Both the position numbers and the translations under genes were made by a program. From Oreocharis arfaki (taxonomy: Eukaryota > Chordata > Aves > Passeriformes > Paramythiidae), in contig VZRR01012423.1 of assembly GCA_013398015.1 (NCBI GenBank), positions 258,568-322,567 on the forward strand: a stretch of DNA of 64,000 nt. The letters are read 5' to 3'. Of this stretch, positions 10,159 through 23,280 are shown piece by piece. The stretch's first letter is position 1. Each line of letters starts with the position of its first letter. The notes below the pieces were generated by a model. That model was not told the origin of the DNA. It was given only the letters and a program-made list of their open reading frames with translations, and made no database searches.

Positions 10159-12199
10159 CATACCTTATGTTTATCTATAGATCCTTCTACAGAAATGGAT
10201 GTTGTGTCAAAGTTACTGATACTGCATTGTGGTGGTGGATAAGTATGTGCCTATGTAGGTGTATTGGCACTGCCTGTGGGAATAAAAAGACCTGGAATTA
10301 ATTTTTTCCATTTCTGAGCCCAACTAATTGATGTGTTGCTACATGGGAAATCACAGGCTTCAAGCTGTGAGACCACTGAAGGAAGTTACCCATCTGAGCA
10401 ATGAAGACTTTATTACACAACAGTAGGGGAAGAAGGAACAGAAGCTTCCCGTAGACATAGTCTGGGCCCTACAATCAGCAGGAACCTTGGATCCCTCACA
10501 GACTAATCTGACTAATGGATTGGCATTGCAGGTCTGCAAAGCTCTCAGGAGCCCTGGAAATGTTAGGTCTGCATAGAGTGGAAACAAATAAGGGGAAGGT
10601 AATTACCACAATTAATTTAATACTAAATGCAAATTAAAATGAAGTATTCCTTTGTTTCATTTCTGATTAAAAGAAAATTATTTTTTAAAATGGAGTTAGA
10701 CTCATAAATCTATTCTTCTATTCATTGCCTTTAATACCTACTACACTACTTTCAGTAATGGTCTTATGGGTCTGATAGGACTGTGACTACAAACAATAAC
10801 CATCACCATTTTTCCTTGAATGGATGAGGATACACCCCTTAATAATGTCTTTTGAAATTATATTCCTGGGGAAAAAAGGCTCTCTGGGATCTTACACCTC
10901 TCTCATCCTTAACAATTTTCAGAGAGTACAGAAAGGTCAATATGATATTGAGTACCAGCTCATTATGAGATACTATTGAGCACGATAATTGTTTGAGCTC
11001 TTCCATAACATGACGACGTACTTCAGTGCATATATTAATGAATAAGCCATTATTTAAATGCCAATTTGTCTCTGACTGTTATAAGTAATAAGCCTCTGAG
11101 TACATAAATTCAGATAAGGCCCTTTAATGTAATGTATAGCACATTATTTCATCTGGTGAGAGAACAAGTACCAGCTGACAAAATAGAAAATCATCAGGTC
11201 TTTTTTTCCTGAGGCTGTGGAGATACATTTTTCCTGTTTAGTTTTCCTGTCAGCAAAAGAAAGGCAAGTTGAAAAACAAAACTGAGCCTGTCTGGTACAA
11301 TTCAGAGCAATTAGCACCACTGAGATAATGAAAACTCTTATTTATTTGTACTGGTTCTCTGCTACTTCAAGGCAGAGCTTCACTGAACACCAAGGCCTTT
11401 TTCTATTAGGTGGTCAAATAGGTCCATCAATCTCCTGCTCTAAAGAGTGTCCAGTGTAGTTTCAGAGAAGATAAAAAATTGGAATGATGGCAAGGGAAAT
11501 GAAAGTTAGTTGTACCATTGACTGGAAATTGATGCCCAGTTCAGTCATTTCAAATCATGTGCAAGGGCCACAGAAAAATCATTACTGTGATAGAAACTGT
11601 CAAGGTGTGCTGACCAATATGTTAGAAACTGTAAACCTGCACAGAACTATAAAAAGGGAGGAAATAATGTAAAAAGGCAAATATGGACATAGAGGTATGG
11701 CAAAGCTACAAAGCTTGAATAAAGATTAAAACCTGAATATGAGCAGGTGAAAAATTGAGAATTGTGGGGACATTCAAAACTAGATAAGACAGTGGACAGA
11801 GTCTAAAAATACATTTTTCCAGTAGTGTCTCGTATAATACAGTAGCAGATGATCAACTGGAGAGGTAAAGAAAAACCTGCACCCAGATGACTTTAGAAAT
11901 GTAAGGAAAGACTGAAAAAAAATAGTTGTCATATAGATGAATGAAAGGAATCAAGAAAGCATGACAAGGAGAAAGCACAGCATTCTAAAACACGATACAG
12001 GAGTATGTGTTACATGGAACAATAGTGGTGGAAGAATGGCTTAAACCCTGCTAAATCCATTTTCCCAGTCAAGAATGAAAGAAATGGAGATGAGGATCTG
12101 TTCAAATAAAGCCCAAAGAAACAGCCAGAGAAGGCTGCTGAAGAGTCAGTGTAACCACTACAAAAACTGTAAAATGAAGACAGTAAAGGAAAATAATAC
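10159..12199. other. Unique AT-rich sequence, nothing recognised
   Basis: No repeat family, RNA gene or convincing open frame seen. The sequence becomes purine-rich on the plus strand from about 11640 onward, grading into the microsatellite. Confidence 0.45.
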
Positions 12200-12350
12200 G
12201 GGGAAAGAAAGGAAGAGAGGGAGAGAGGGAGAGAGGAAGAAAGAAAGAAAGAAAGAGAGAAAGAAAGAAAGAAAGAAAGAGAGAAAGAAAGAGAGAAAGA
12301 AAGAGAGAAAGAAAGAGAGAAAGAAAGAAAGAAAGAAAGAAAGAAAAGAG
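12200..12350. repeat. GAAA/GAGA polypurine microsatellite
   Basis: About 150 bases of almost pure purine on the plus strand, mixing GAAA tetramers with GAGA. Between about 12280 and 12330 a 12-base unit (GAGAGAAAGAAA) recurs about four times as a higher-order repeat. Long open frames on both strands here (Lys/Glu/Arg-rich on plus, Ser/Phe/Leu-rich on minus) are consequences of the repeat and not genes. Confidence 0.95.
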
Positions 12351-15300
12351 ACAACATGAAAGTTACAGCCATAATCTGACCGAGAAGCCTGCAGTATGCA
12401 GACCTGCAAAGAACAAAAGCATATTCTGTGTTCCTCTTTCCTCTTCCCCTCCTCTACAGCTGCACTAATATTGTTCATATCCACAGACCTCTATATCTAT
12501 ACATCTACTCTTACACAAGATTTGAAGTCAGAAAAGGTTTTGTTCAAGCAGTTCTAGCACCACCAAAGGTGAATGTGAGTGGAGTTAAGAGGGTGGTTCT
12601 CTCTCAATAAAACTCTGCGTAATAATCTATTGAATGGCCCAATTTCATCTGATCTGTGTTGATAAGAAGAAGAGAAAATGGAAAATAGTAAAAGTAGTCA
12701 GAAATTACAGGTACTTGGCCAAGGAAACTTTGGCCATGCTGGCCAGTAGAGCAAGAAACATATCACTGTTTGAATGCTAGGCTACAGAGAAGGAACACTT
12801 ACTAATTCACACTTTCCCCATAGTGGCTTTGCATGTCAAGCAAGGGGAAGAGATGAAGGAAAGAAACAAAATCATTAAAAGATCAACCACTAAGGATGAA
12901 AAGGAAGCAGGGCAGTTAAGGGACAATAAGGACACAAATGGGAACAGATCAGACAATTTTGCAAAGATATTAGATGTAAAATGAATTATAGGTAATAGAA
13001 GTATAAGTTTGAGATGATGGCTGTAGGTGATAACCAGTCTCATAAACTCCTAGGAGAAAACAACATTATTGAGATCAAACAAAAGATACAGTGTAGCAAT
13101 ATAAACTAGTTCAGAAAAGCAGCTGAGTAAAGCAGGGCAGCTTTTGCAGGCTTATTTTAAAACTCTCTGGTTTTAAAGCACTGCAAAAATCTTGATTAGC
13201 TTTGGGCATCTAGTTGTGTCAGTGTACTAAACTAGCCCTTGGATTTTAGATATGTGGAACTTGGAAAACTACCAGTGCAGGCTTATACTTGGATAGATAG
13301 ATCTAAATACCAGCAGTATCTCCCAACTGCAAAGAATCGAGAGGTAATTTGCCTACCTCTATTATTTGTATCTGTCACCAAAAGACAGTGTCCCCCCCAT
13401 AGGCAGGATCTGCTAATGACTTATACAGCACAATATTCTTCTATCAACACCACAATTTTAGGGGAGAACATAATATTAACTGAGATTGCATTTACAGCTT
13501 CTGAACATCAAATTTATCTAAAGTAAATATTGCCTCGGATTGCAGCTAGGCACTGAGTAAAAAAGTATGACTTCTTAGGCAAGACTTGTTGGGTAAGTGC
13601 CATGTTCTGAAGATTTGTTCTGTAAAAAAAATTACACTGGCATTTAAGCCTGGCAAAAACCTTGCGTTCCCTGATAAGTAAGCCGTCCTCAGGATGTGAG
13701 TGACACTTACAAGAGCTCTAGGGTTTAGGTTTCTCTGCATGAAAGATGAATATCCTTCACAAAGACGCTTGTTTATTTGTTTGAATCTGGCCATCACTCT
13801 GAAAGCATCTGGTCCTCAGAGAAAACAAGCTTTTCTCAGGAATCATCTTCACATGACAAAATACTGGAAGGTAAAATGCAAAATTTCAAACATACTTGCT
13901 CTGGCTCTTTTACTGGAATGAGTGTGACTGTAATTCTACTATCTCTAGGGGAAGGACCATCAATCAGGACACTCCACCAGCAGTGTTTGTTAGGCTCATT
14001 CTTGTGGGGAGCAGAGAAGCATGAAAGAATTTCAATGTGTTTACTCTAACATTTAAATAATAAATGAACTGGGAAGATGAATCATGGGAATCAGTTGTCC
14101 CAGTCAATGCAGCCTGAACTGAATCATAGGACAGTTGGTTTTTATTTATGTATTTTTGTAGTTGATGCAAAATACACAGTATAACAAGTTTTACAGAATA
14201 TAACATACAGTAAGAATTATACTCCATGTCATGTCATTCTTCCCAAAAAAGCACCAGAAGGAATTAAGCTGAGCATCTTATTTCTGGAGGTTGCATGAAA
14301 AGAGGGTAAGGGACAGTTTCTTTGTCATTGAAGACAGAGGAGAAAGAAAACAGTACGGAAGAGCAAATAATTTCCAAAAGGAATCAGCAGGCTACCCAGA
14401 CAGAACTGATAATTGAGCAAAGCAGAGCCTGTCTACAGCTTGGTACCACCTTTTTTAAAAGCAGGGGCACATTTATAATTTCAGGCATACAGAAGTATAC
14501 TTCTATTTGGGACTTCTGGCTGAAGTTTATAAGATACAGTCATTCCAATATTACATTAAAAATCAAATTTAAAGGAAGTGATTTAAAAGTATCCCCTAAT
14601 AGAGAAGAGATGAGTGCCTGTCACTGTTGGATACCTGCTTGAAATACAAAAACTGGCAGAACACAATAGAAGGCAAAAAATTTTACAAAAAGGGGCATCT
14701 TCATAATTTTGAAGAAGGCATAATTTAGATGAACTATCTCCATTTTGTTGATTTGTGTTAAATCTTTAATTCTATTTTTTAATTGAGGTAATAATAGTAA
14801 TAAAAAAGGCGGAAAATACAACGTACGGCTATTTTACAAGAGCAGATGTTGGCTAGAGATGGGCTGCTCTCCAACTGTTCCAATTCTTATCCAATTAGTG
14901 GTCAAGAGAAGGGATAAACAGTTGTGTTACACCAGTCTGTCATATGTCAAAGATATCAATTAATGGAGGTTTATCAGACATAAATAATTGTTTATCACCA
15001 CCTATTTGTTGAAGAACTAGCAATTTGTTAAGAAAAGGAAATTTTAGCAAATTAATTACTTTCAATGGAGGTAGAGATAACAGTGACATCAGTGTGCCTA
15101 TGTGGCAACATGAATATTTTGGTACTAGAGACAAAAAATGTCTTCCTTCCCCCTTCAAAGGGAAAAACTGCATAAGAGAAATAAACTAACTGCAGATATA
15201 CATATGATATAGAAAAGTGAAATCTGCCGCGGTTTTTCTTCAGGAGAGCTAAACCAAGATTTTTGATGAACAGCAGTTCTTAAGAACATTTTTAGAGCTA

Positions 15301-15557
15301 TGCTGGACCTCAGGATGTCTAAGTTGGTCAGCTGAGTTCCACAGATGCTGACCTTTGCATGCATTATCTTATAGTTTCTCTTACCCTCTTTTCTTTCTTG
15401 GTTTTGTAAATGCATACCTTGCCTTCTCCCAGCAAGGCGGATTTGAGATTTTCGGTTGAAACATCACTGGTACTTGCTGCAGTAGGTTCAGTGTCATTTA
15501 TTTATGCTGAAGCAACACACTGTCAAAGGAGTTCCCAGAACCTAGGCCGAGGAAGAT

Positions 15558-15630
15558 GGTAGAAGTTACACAGCAAGATCCAAGTCAAACACTGTGTATT
15601 CTTTATTCACTACACCATGAAACATATGGC
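15558..15630 (+). repeat. Possible MIR-like SINE fragment
   Basis: Contains GTTACACAGCAAG, then AAGTCAAAC and then TTCACTACACCAT, in the order of the 3' half of MIR elements (ACACAGCAAG ... ACTACACCATG). Short and diverged, so only a suggestion. Confidence 0.3.
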
Positions 15631-18600
15631 ACAACACACCTGGGGAGCCACCCTCCCTTATGGTGATTCATCCTGCTGGATAGCACAGCAAGTTCAGTCT
15701 GGCATTAAATGTTAGCATATGCAGTCTGGCATACCAAGGAGCTCACTGGAATCTGAATTATTGACAACGTGAATGCTCTGTTTGGAAACATCAATTCAGA
15801 TCAACATCACATAGCAAATGAACTAGCCAAAAATAATATGAACATATTACAGTCTGATTTTATTCCTTAGCTGACAAAAAAAAAAAAAAAAAGAAGAAGA
15901 AATCCCACAGGAACTTTAACATCTGCTTCTCATCTGTCCAGATGATGTGGATTTATTACCTTTGCATCCAGGTGTGCATCATTTCTTGTTACATTTTAGC
16001 ATCCAATACTCACATGTCATTCATTTCTAGGAATATCAGAAAGAAATGGTCTTTCAGAAAATAAACTGACTCAGGATGATGAAAAAAATAGTCTTAATAC
16101 TGATGACAAATCTAATCTTAGAAACAAATAAATTTCAACATTGAATGCTGAAAAGATTAAATAGATGGATAACAAAGATTAATTGCAAAAGCCATTTTGG
16201 ATGGCAGTATAACTGGGCTGTCTGACAGTCCCATGAATCCTTGTACCTTCTTGTGCTTTTTGCAGTTACAGCCCAGGCAGCTCAAAGGTGCAGGGGCGAT
16301 CAGAGGTGATCCCATATTTGGGGAGTGTCATTTTCGGTATAGCACCTGGGACTATGAGAGAGACCTTAAAAGGACAAAAAACCTAGAAAGAACACCTGTA
16401 GTAGGAGCATGGCTTTGGCTTCAAAATGACTTGGGGTTCAGCTTTCTAATATGAAACATTTGCCTTCAGTAGAATATCCTGCCTCAAGCCATCATAAAGG
16501 CTGGTAAAAGTCCCTTAAAACTAAAGAGAGGGAAGTGAAAAAGATGGAGAGTAAAGAAGCTATTATTAAATGCCACTATGTGTAACTCTGCAGTTTGAGT
16601 CTGATCCATGCTGGAGTCTTCCATTTCATCCTCTGAAGAGAAAATGACAGCAGGAAACTTCCAGTGTCAACCTTCATCTACTTTTCTGCATTTAGTAATG
16701 TGTTTTGACTAAACTTCTTTCCCGCTGCATTTCTTCCCACAACTTTTCTCATTTAATCTCATCTTCCTTCAGCAGCTTGGACTAATCCTACTGCTGCCCA
16801 TTAAATTTCTCAGTGTGTTGCTGCATTTGTCAAGAATCATCCAAGTTCAGAATTAGACAGATATTGGTTATTTGCTGTACAAATATTACAAATACGATGC
16901 AGCATAAAGTAAGAATTTGTCCAGAGTGAGATTAAGATATGAGATTGGAATTTACAGTGACAAGAAGAAAGCTGAAGGATTCTCTGGGGTTTTGTGACCT
17001 CAGAAATCCTCTAATGGGGGACAGGTTGAGTATTTTGCAGGGTCTTTTTGTTTCCAAAAGCAACACTAACATGGACTCTTGTAAAAGTGTGAATATAAGG
17101 CAAGAGTACCCCTATTCTTTATCCAGCCCCCATAAAAAGAGCTTACAGCTATAGCCTATGAATTAGCAAGCTACTTTTTCCATTTTTGCATGCTAAGACA
17201 AAAGTATCTTCCTATACATTGAACTATGAACAAAATTTTGTCAGCCTATAGAGAGGGTCATTCTCTTACATGCCTATAATCTTTTCATAATTTAAGTTAA
17301 TTGTATAACCCCGGGTTGCAAGTAGGTAAAGTGATGGAATACAAATTTTTTTCTTTAAAAAAGCATCTTATCAATTTGCTATCAAGCTTTCTAAAAAAAA
17401 AAAAAAAAAGGTAATTTGGCCCCCAAAGGAGGCTAATCATGTAAGAATTAAAGGATTAGCTAAGAAAAATATTCCTTCAGATTTATTCAGAATTTAGAAA
17501 AATACAGTACATGTGGCTAAATATTGCCAGGAATCTGCATTTTCACATGAATCCAGTTAAAGACCACAATAAAATGTTCTATAAAGGAAATGCTTCATAT
17601 ATACAAAAAGCAATCTTCTTATGTAAGTTCCATCATAGAGTTCTTTATCCAGTCTGCAGGAACTAAGCAGAGCAACTACAATTATTTAAAGTACTGAGGA
17701 AATTAGAAGATGAACATCATGAGGTAGGGATAAAAAACCAAACCTTGGATGGGATGACTACGATGAAAAGTAGCAGCTTTTAAGGAGAGAAATGCACGTC
17801 TCTCTTACAGCAAATTTCACAAATTGTCACTAGCAAAAAAGACAATTGTTCAATTTTTCACAAAACTTTACTTTTAATTGGATTCAGTAGCCTGGAAATT
17901 TTGGCTAAATCTGTAATTTTTTTCAGGATATAGAGTACAATGTCAAGGAACACCTTATAAAAGTAGACCAGTATATTTTTTACCCCTTACGCTAATTTAA
18001 ACCTTTTCTAGCTCCTTATGACTATATGATGCAAGAGACAAAGCAACCTGCAGTAACAGCTTTCATATGAAACAATTTTAACTTTAGGAGACACTATATG
18101 ACTCTTTATGTGTAGTTATTTCGATGTAATAATAACACTAATAATACCCATGTTAAGGTTTCATTCTTTAATGTAATGTGTAGACAGTAAAAAATCAACC
18201 TACAAATAGTCAAGGAAAATTACACCCACCTTATGAATGAGGAAACTGACTTTAAAGGAGTTCTCAAAGATATTGCATGTGTTAGCATAAATAAAACCGA
18301 TACTATTAACTGAAGGAGACATCATTTTCTTTCTTTTGGCTATTTTGAGATACATATTTATATACAGTTCACAGTATTAATAGTGATGATTAATGAAGAC
18401 AAAAAAGAAGCAGCAGGTACAAAATGGAAAAGTATATTAAATAAACAGTCTCTTAATTTGCATGTTTAGGTCATTTACATTTCTTTTCCGACTACTCTTT
18501 TCTACTGACCTGTTAACATAAGACCTACAATCAGGTGGGCTGCATGGGAGATGATTATGTTCAGGGACTAAAGGGGGAACAGGTGACAGTGAGCTAGCAG

Positions 18601-20324
18601 ATGGAAACTCTAGATGCCACTTTACAATTATGGGAGAAATTGTCTGGGTGCTCAGAGACCTCTCGTCACAAGCTACACAGCCATAACTTCCACTAGAGCT
18701 TCCTTGACCGTGATCAAGCTCACTCATTATCTTGTATCACTAGCAGATTATAAAAGTTTAGATATTAGAATCTGAATGTCATCAAAGACATAATCAAGGC
18801 TGAGATGTGTGAAGAGTAAAGTTTTTTGAGATCAATGCAGATAATGGAATGCATCTCTCAGCATTCAACGGGAAAAAACTATATAGAAGTCTTTTTTTCT
18901 TTTTGTGGCTACACAGATCTATTGATATCTTCCTTCTTCTTAAGGGAAAAAAGGCTAAATTAAGTTGTTGGTGTTATTGTTGTTGTTATCATCATTATTA
19001 TTATATTTCTTGTCCAAAGTGTAATCCAAAGAAATTGGAAGGAGCCTCAGAGTCAGAATTCTCATACTGCTTTCCTCATGACCAGCTTGGACAAGAGCCA
19101 CATCTCTTCCTCCTCTGCTCAATACACCATAATTTCACGGTTCGTATGCCTGGGGATAGCATCAGTAAAATCAAGCAGTGAGATTCTCCTAGCAGGTAGA
19201 CCAAAGTAGTGAGTTGCTGCTGGCAAGCCCAAGGAAACCCCTGAAAGCTTACCTAGGCAGGCAGAAAGCCAGGTGTCAGGCAGGTGTGATTAACCTTCTA
19301 ACATAATAAATAAACATGTCTCTGGTAGAAGCTTTACAAATATTCAGCATTCCACAATCTCTTCACACCCTGGTTATAAGAAATTGTCAACAGAATTTTT
19401 TTAAGGCTAGAATTTGTTTTTACAAGGGATTCTGCACTCAACTCTTTGTCTATTCACATTTGTATGTAAAGGCATAAACTGACTGACAGAGGGAAGTATG
19501 AAAAAGATTTTTGACTCAAGCAGAAAAAAAAGCCTGCAGATGAGATATTTTCATTTTCTAAATGTTACCAATTTAGACATGCTTCTCATCATAGCAGACA
19601 GAAATTAGATATTAATTCTCCTACGGTAATAAACTGCAAAACTGTCCATCTGCAATGGACTCTGCATCAGTGGTCTGTGAATCATGAAAGACCAACCAAA
19701 AAGGCATGCAGATGAAGGTATTTAGGCAACTGAGTGTACCCATTTAGTTTTTTTTTCAGGTTTCTAATCAATAAAAAGAAAAAAAGACAAGGAAACCCCC
19801 AAACCACCAAATAAAAAAACCCACAAACCTTATGTTAGTATAACTGGAATAATTTTTCCCACCACATCTGTTTTTGAGGTCCTAGCTCAGTATCCATAGT
19901 CACACTGTTGAAGCCCATTTTATCACATTCCCTTTTGTATTTCCCACAGAATGCAAAATAATGTAGTGTGGTATTTCTTTTCCAGCCCATTTAATTTCTT
20001 AGATGGCATGCAAGAACAGCGGTGTTGCTCTGAATTCATATCACTGCAAGGGAATGCTTAAAATGTAAAATGCACAAACTGAGTTTTCTCCTAAAGAAAG
20101 AAAACATTTGTATTCAAAGTTTCTGAGTACTAGTCCCTTTATTTGATTAAATTTTGCTTGTTTTGGGTTGTATATTTGTTGGGTTTTTACAGAAGATTTA
20201 AACTCTATTCCAAGTCTAGGCTGATAGTGACCTTTTAAATTTTCTGCTACTAAAAAGAAAAGGGTTGGTGTTCAATTACCATAAATTACAGTGATAGTTA
20301 GCATTGATTGCCAAACCATTTAGA

Positions 20325-20440
20325 AATATTCAATAATTAATCTTCACATTAGCCTTGTGACAGAGGAATAAAAATGCAATGCAGCTTTCCAGAATCCAAG
20401 CAAAATTAAAGCTCAGGAAAGGTATAAATAACCTATAGGC
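20325..20440 (+). repeat. Possible MIR-like SINE fragment
   Basis: ATCTTCACATTAGCCTTGTG followed further on by AAGCTCAGGAAAGGT recalls the central MIR region (CTCACAACAACCCTGTGA ... CTCAGAGAGGT). Heavily diverged. Confidence 0.28.
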
Positions 20441-21129
20441 GTCTACAAACTCTCTCTTATACTCAATGGAAAATTTCACACTGACACTAATTTTGGCACG
20501 CTTACATACTGCTCTATTTCCTTTTTCAAAAACAAACTAGTGATCTACAGTGATGAGCAGTTCACTGTCATAGCAAGGCAAGATGCATTTTCAGAATTCA
20601 GCTCCTAAGCTTTTGCTGACTTTTTGAGTGTTGCAAGGATAGCAGTCTGATAACTGGCATTGGTTTCTTCTATAAGAAATGAGAAAGAGGAATACTAGTT
20701 CACCCCAGCCCAGATACTTTAAGTAGGACTTAGAATAACAAAGTTAATTTCATTGTATTTCTTTGAGCATCCAGCTTCTGTTTGGGACTATGAAGCCAAC
20801 ATCAAAGACGAGAACTTCCTGATCTCAGAATCTTTTGTTCCCTCTCAGATTTGTTAGATAATCAAGACAGTTTTTCCTGTGATTTACCACTCCTTCATAA
20901 AGGTTTCTCTAACCTCTCTTTCATTATGACCCAATGTTCCTCGCATTTTCATAATAAAAATATGAAATTTGACTTTTAATGAACACAGTTCAACACTAGT
21001 TTATCTTATAGACAGTAAATGCAGAAGAGAAAATGAGAGCAAGAAAGTGAACAAGTCCTTCATCTCTATAATATATGCTAATTAAACCATAAGTGAAAAG
21101 CTTTTGCACCATTTTGAAAACAAAACCAA

Positions 21130-21225
21130 AAATTTTGCTTTTTCTCTCTTTTTTTCCTTTCTTTTTCCTTTTCGGGTTTGGTTTGTTTTTTGGGTTTTTT
21201 TGTTTTTTTCTTTTTTTTTTAGTGT
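21130..21225. repeat. T-rich low-complexity block
   Basis: Almost uninterrupted pyrimidines with TTTGGG/TTTTTTG interruptions on the plus strand. It explains the Phe/Leu-rich and Lys-rich open frames on both strands. Confidence 0.85.
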
Positions 21226-22419
21226 TCTGTGCTCGCCTTACCTGGCTTTGGGGGATAGGATGCACAGACTTCTCTCATCTGAAAGAGTTGTGTTAAATCA
21301 TTCCTTTACAGGCTTTGGAGTGCTAATAAACTTGCCACAATTTTTGTATTCATCTGAATAATAACTAGCTGTAGGGGCTGGTGAAAAAAGATCCATATTT
21401 TTTCCAGAGTTGACTGGTTCTGAAGCTCATGGGAATGATAAATTCCAACAGAGCTGGGCTTCTCTCAAAGCCTTCCTCTGTCCTGTACTACCTACAGCAC
21501 TGTGGTCACTGTGCTGATTTGGTAAAGTTACTAATTCATGTCAGGCTATACTCTTTTCCAGCGACTAGCACTTCATTAGGGTAGAAAGCTTCATTATGAA
21601 AGGAAACATTCACTGAGAATTCAGCTTATGAATGGAAAAATACCAAGTTTTCTACCAGCTTTCATGTTATATTTCTCAGGAGTAATAAGGACAAAAGCAT
21701 AACACTACATTTTTCTGATCCACCAAGTGATCCATCATGGTGACACTGAAGTACTAAGAGGTGTGAGAGCTGAATCCTGACAGAATGGGGTCCAGTGTAT
21801 GTTACTAACTTTCACTTAATTAAAAAAAAATATTCTGATTGTAAATATTTGACTTCAGAGCTGCGCAAATGCCTTCCTCTAAACACATCTTCCTACTTTG
21901 ATCTCAAGCAACTACTTAAAATTCTACATCCTTAGACCACGGTTTTCAGCCATTCATACTATTAAAAAATTAGGAAAAAACTTTCTTTTGTTTTCAGGGC
22001 CGTAAGTCAGACCCCAGTTAACCAATTTGGTTTGTGATTTTCTCCAACAAGAAAACTAAACACTAGCCTGCAAACAATCATGGAAATTGCAACCCCACAG
22101 GAATTTGTTTAACAAAGCTCTAAGTATCCTTAAAAAGAAAATTAAATAGAAGGTGGAATTAACTTTAGGGAAGTTGAAATTAACTTTAACAGCTTGGCTA
22201 CAGCAAGAATAGCACACATTTTTAGCTGCAAGGAAAATTCATTGGGTGAACACACTACTACCAAGAAAAGCTGCAGATTGTTCATTTCTGTTTTATCAAA
22301 TCAAGATGTGTCAAAATACAAAATATGTCTGTATGGAACAAGCAGTAGTCATGAAAAGTTTGGAGAGCTCACTGTAAGAGAAATTGATGTGGTCCAACAG
22401 TTTGCATTATTCAAGTCAA

Positions 22420-22474
22420 TCCAGTTGATGTAATAGTCCCTTCTGACCTTAAGGGACTCCATGTATCTATGAAA
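22420..22474 (+). repeat. Ancient CR1-like 3' end
   Basis: TAATAGTCCCTTCTGACCTT followed by ATGTATCTATGAA matches the typical 3' terminus of old CR1/L3-type elements (GGTCCCTTCTGGCCTTA ... TCTATGAA). Only the last 50 or so bases are recognisable; upstream sequence is too diverged to assign. Confidence 0.6.
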
Positions 22475-22746
22475 AATTCTAGTTGAACATTATAAAGCTA
22501 TTTAAGAAATACTACAATTTTAATGAGCTCTTAACAATTCATTCACTTGAAGGCTGGAGGTAAATAAAAAGAGAGAAAAGATTATTAGGCAACAGTGTCA
22601 TGAATGCTTATACTATAAATCAAGAACATTTAAATAGCAGATCCGTACATTAGATATGGACTGCAAGTAAATTTTCTCTACTTTTACTACATTTTACAAT
22701 ATGTGATGATCCTTGAATCCTTAAGAGAGACTTTTATTTCTTGAGA

Positions 22747-23280
22747 TGTTGCGGCGCTGGGTGTTGCTTAGCTGCTGCAGCTTTCCCTGGGAGCGCAGTG
22801 GGGGCTTCTTGGGACAAGGCAGGGATTCTCTGCCCTCCTGCAGTCCATCTCGGACTCCCCGCACCGCTGCTCCAGCTGCCAGCCTGCAACTTCAGTGATG
22901 GCAAAGGAGGTGAGAAGGCTCTCCTCATGGCACTGCAAAGGTCTTTATTCCATGCTGCCTCCCCAAAGCCTCGGGCCAGCACACGGGCTGGCCCCCAAAG
23001 GCAGAGGAGAGGAGCTGTTGGCAGGCTGCTCCCAGGGGCAGAGAGAGAGAGAGAGCGAGAGAGTCCCATGGCCTGGAGCCTCAGTTTACCCGGGACCCAG
23101 GGGGGCGGGGAGAGCACATGGGCAAATGGTTTCAGGGCACAGGGATGGTTCATGGGCAGAGTTAGAATACAGGAACTAATAGGGAGAACTTGAGGAGTGG
23201 CCAGGACTAGGGGCGGGGGAAGGAGGGAGACCCCAGGGAGAGGGCGGGAAGCGATCAGTAAGAGGGGGTACAGCGCCACA
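22747..23280 (-). mobile_element. Solo LTR with 6-bp target duplication (ERVK-like)
   Basis: A 534-base GC-rich block starting TGTTGCGGCGCTG at 22747 and ending CAGCGCCACA at 23280. The ends are imperfect inverted repeats of each other, as LTR termini are. The flanks TTGAGA (22741-22746) and GTGAGA (23281-23286) agree at five of six positions, fitting a 6-bp target-site duplication typical of ERVK-type integration. On the minus strand AATAAA (22944-22949 on plus) is a polyadenylation signal placing U3 to the right. No internal retroviral sequence flanks it, so it is a solo LTR left by recombination. The long minus-strand open frame across it (186 codons) is due to GC-rich composition and is not a gene. 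Confidence 0.75.
22944..22949 (-). terminator. Polyadenylation signal of the solo LTR
   Basis: AATAAAGAC on the minus strand, about 195 bases from the LTR 3' end. It supports minus-strand orientation. Confidence 0.55.

Larger units (their letters stand above)
12351..22419. other. Long unique AT-rich stretch
   Basis: About 10 kb with no supportable gene. It contains poly-A runs of 17 at 15876-15892 and 17393-17409, a T-rich low-complexity block at 21130-21225 and trinucleotide ATT/GTT-rich sequence near 18965-19010. Two weak MIR-like stretches are listed separately. Open frames are short, AT-driven and unrecognised. Confidence 0.5.

Noticed and set aside
12010..12372. Ser/Phe/Leu-rich and Lys/Glu/Arg-rich frames on both strands
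   Set aside because: They are produced by the GAAA/GAGA microsatellite, which lacks stops in several frames.
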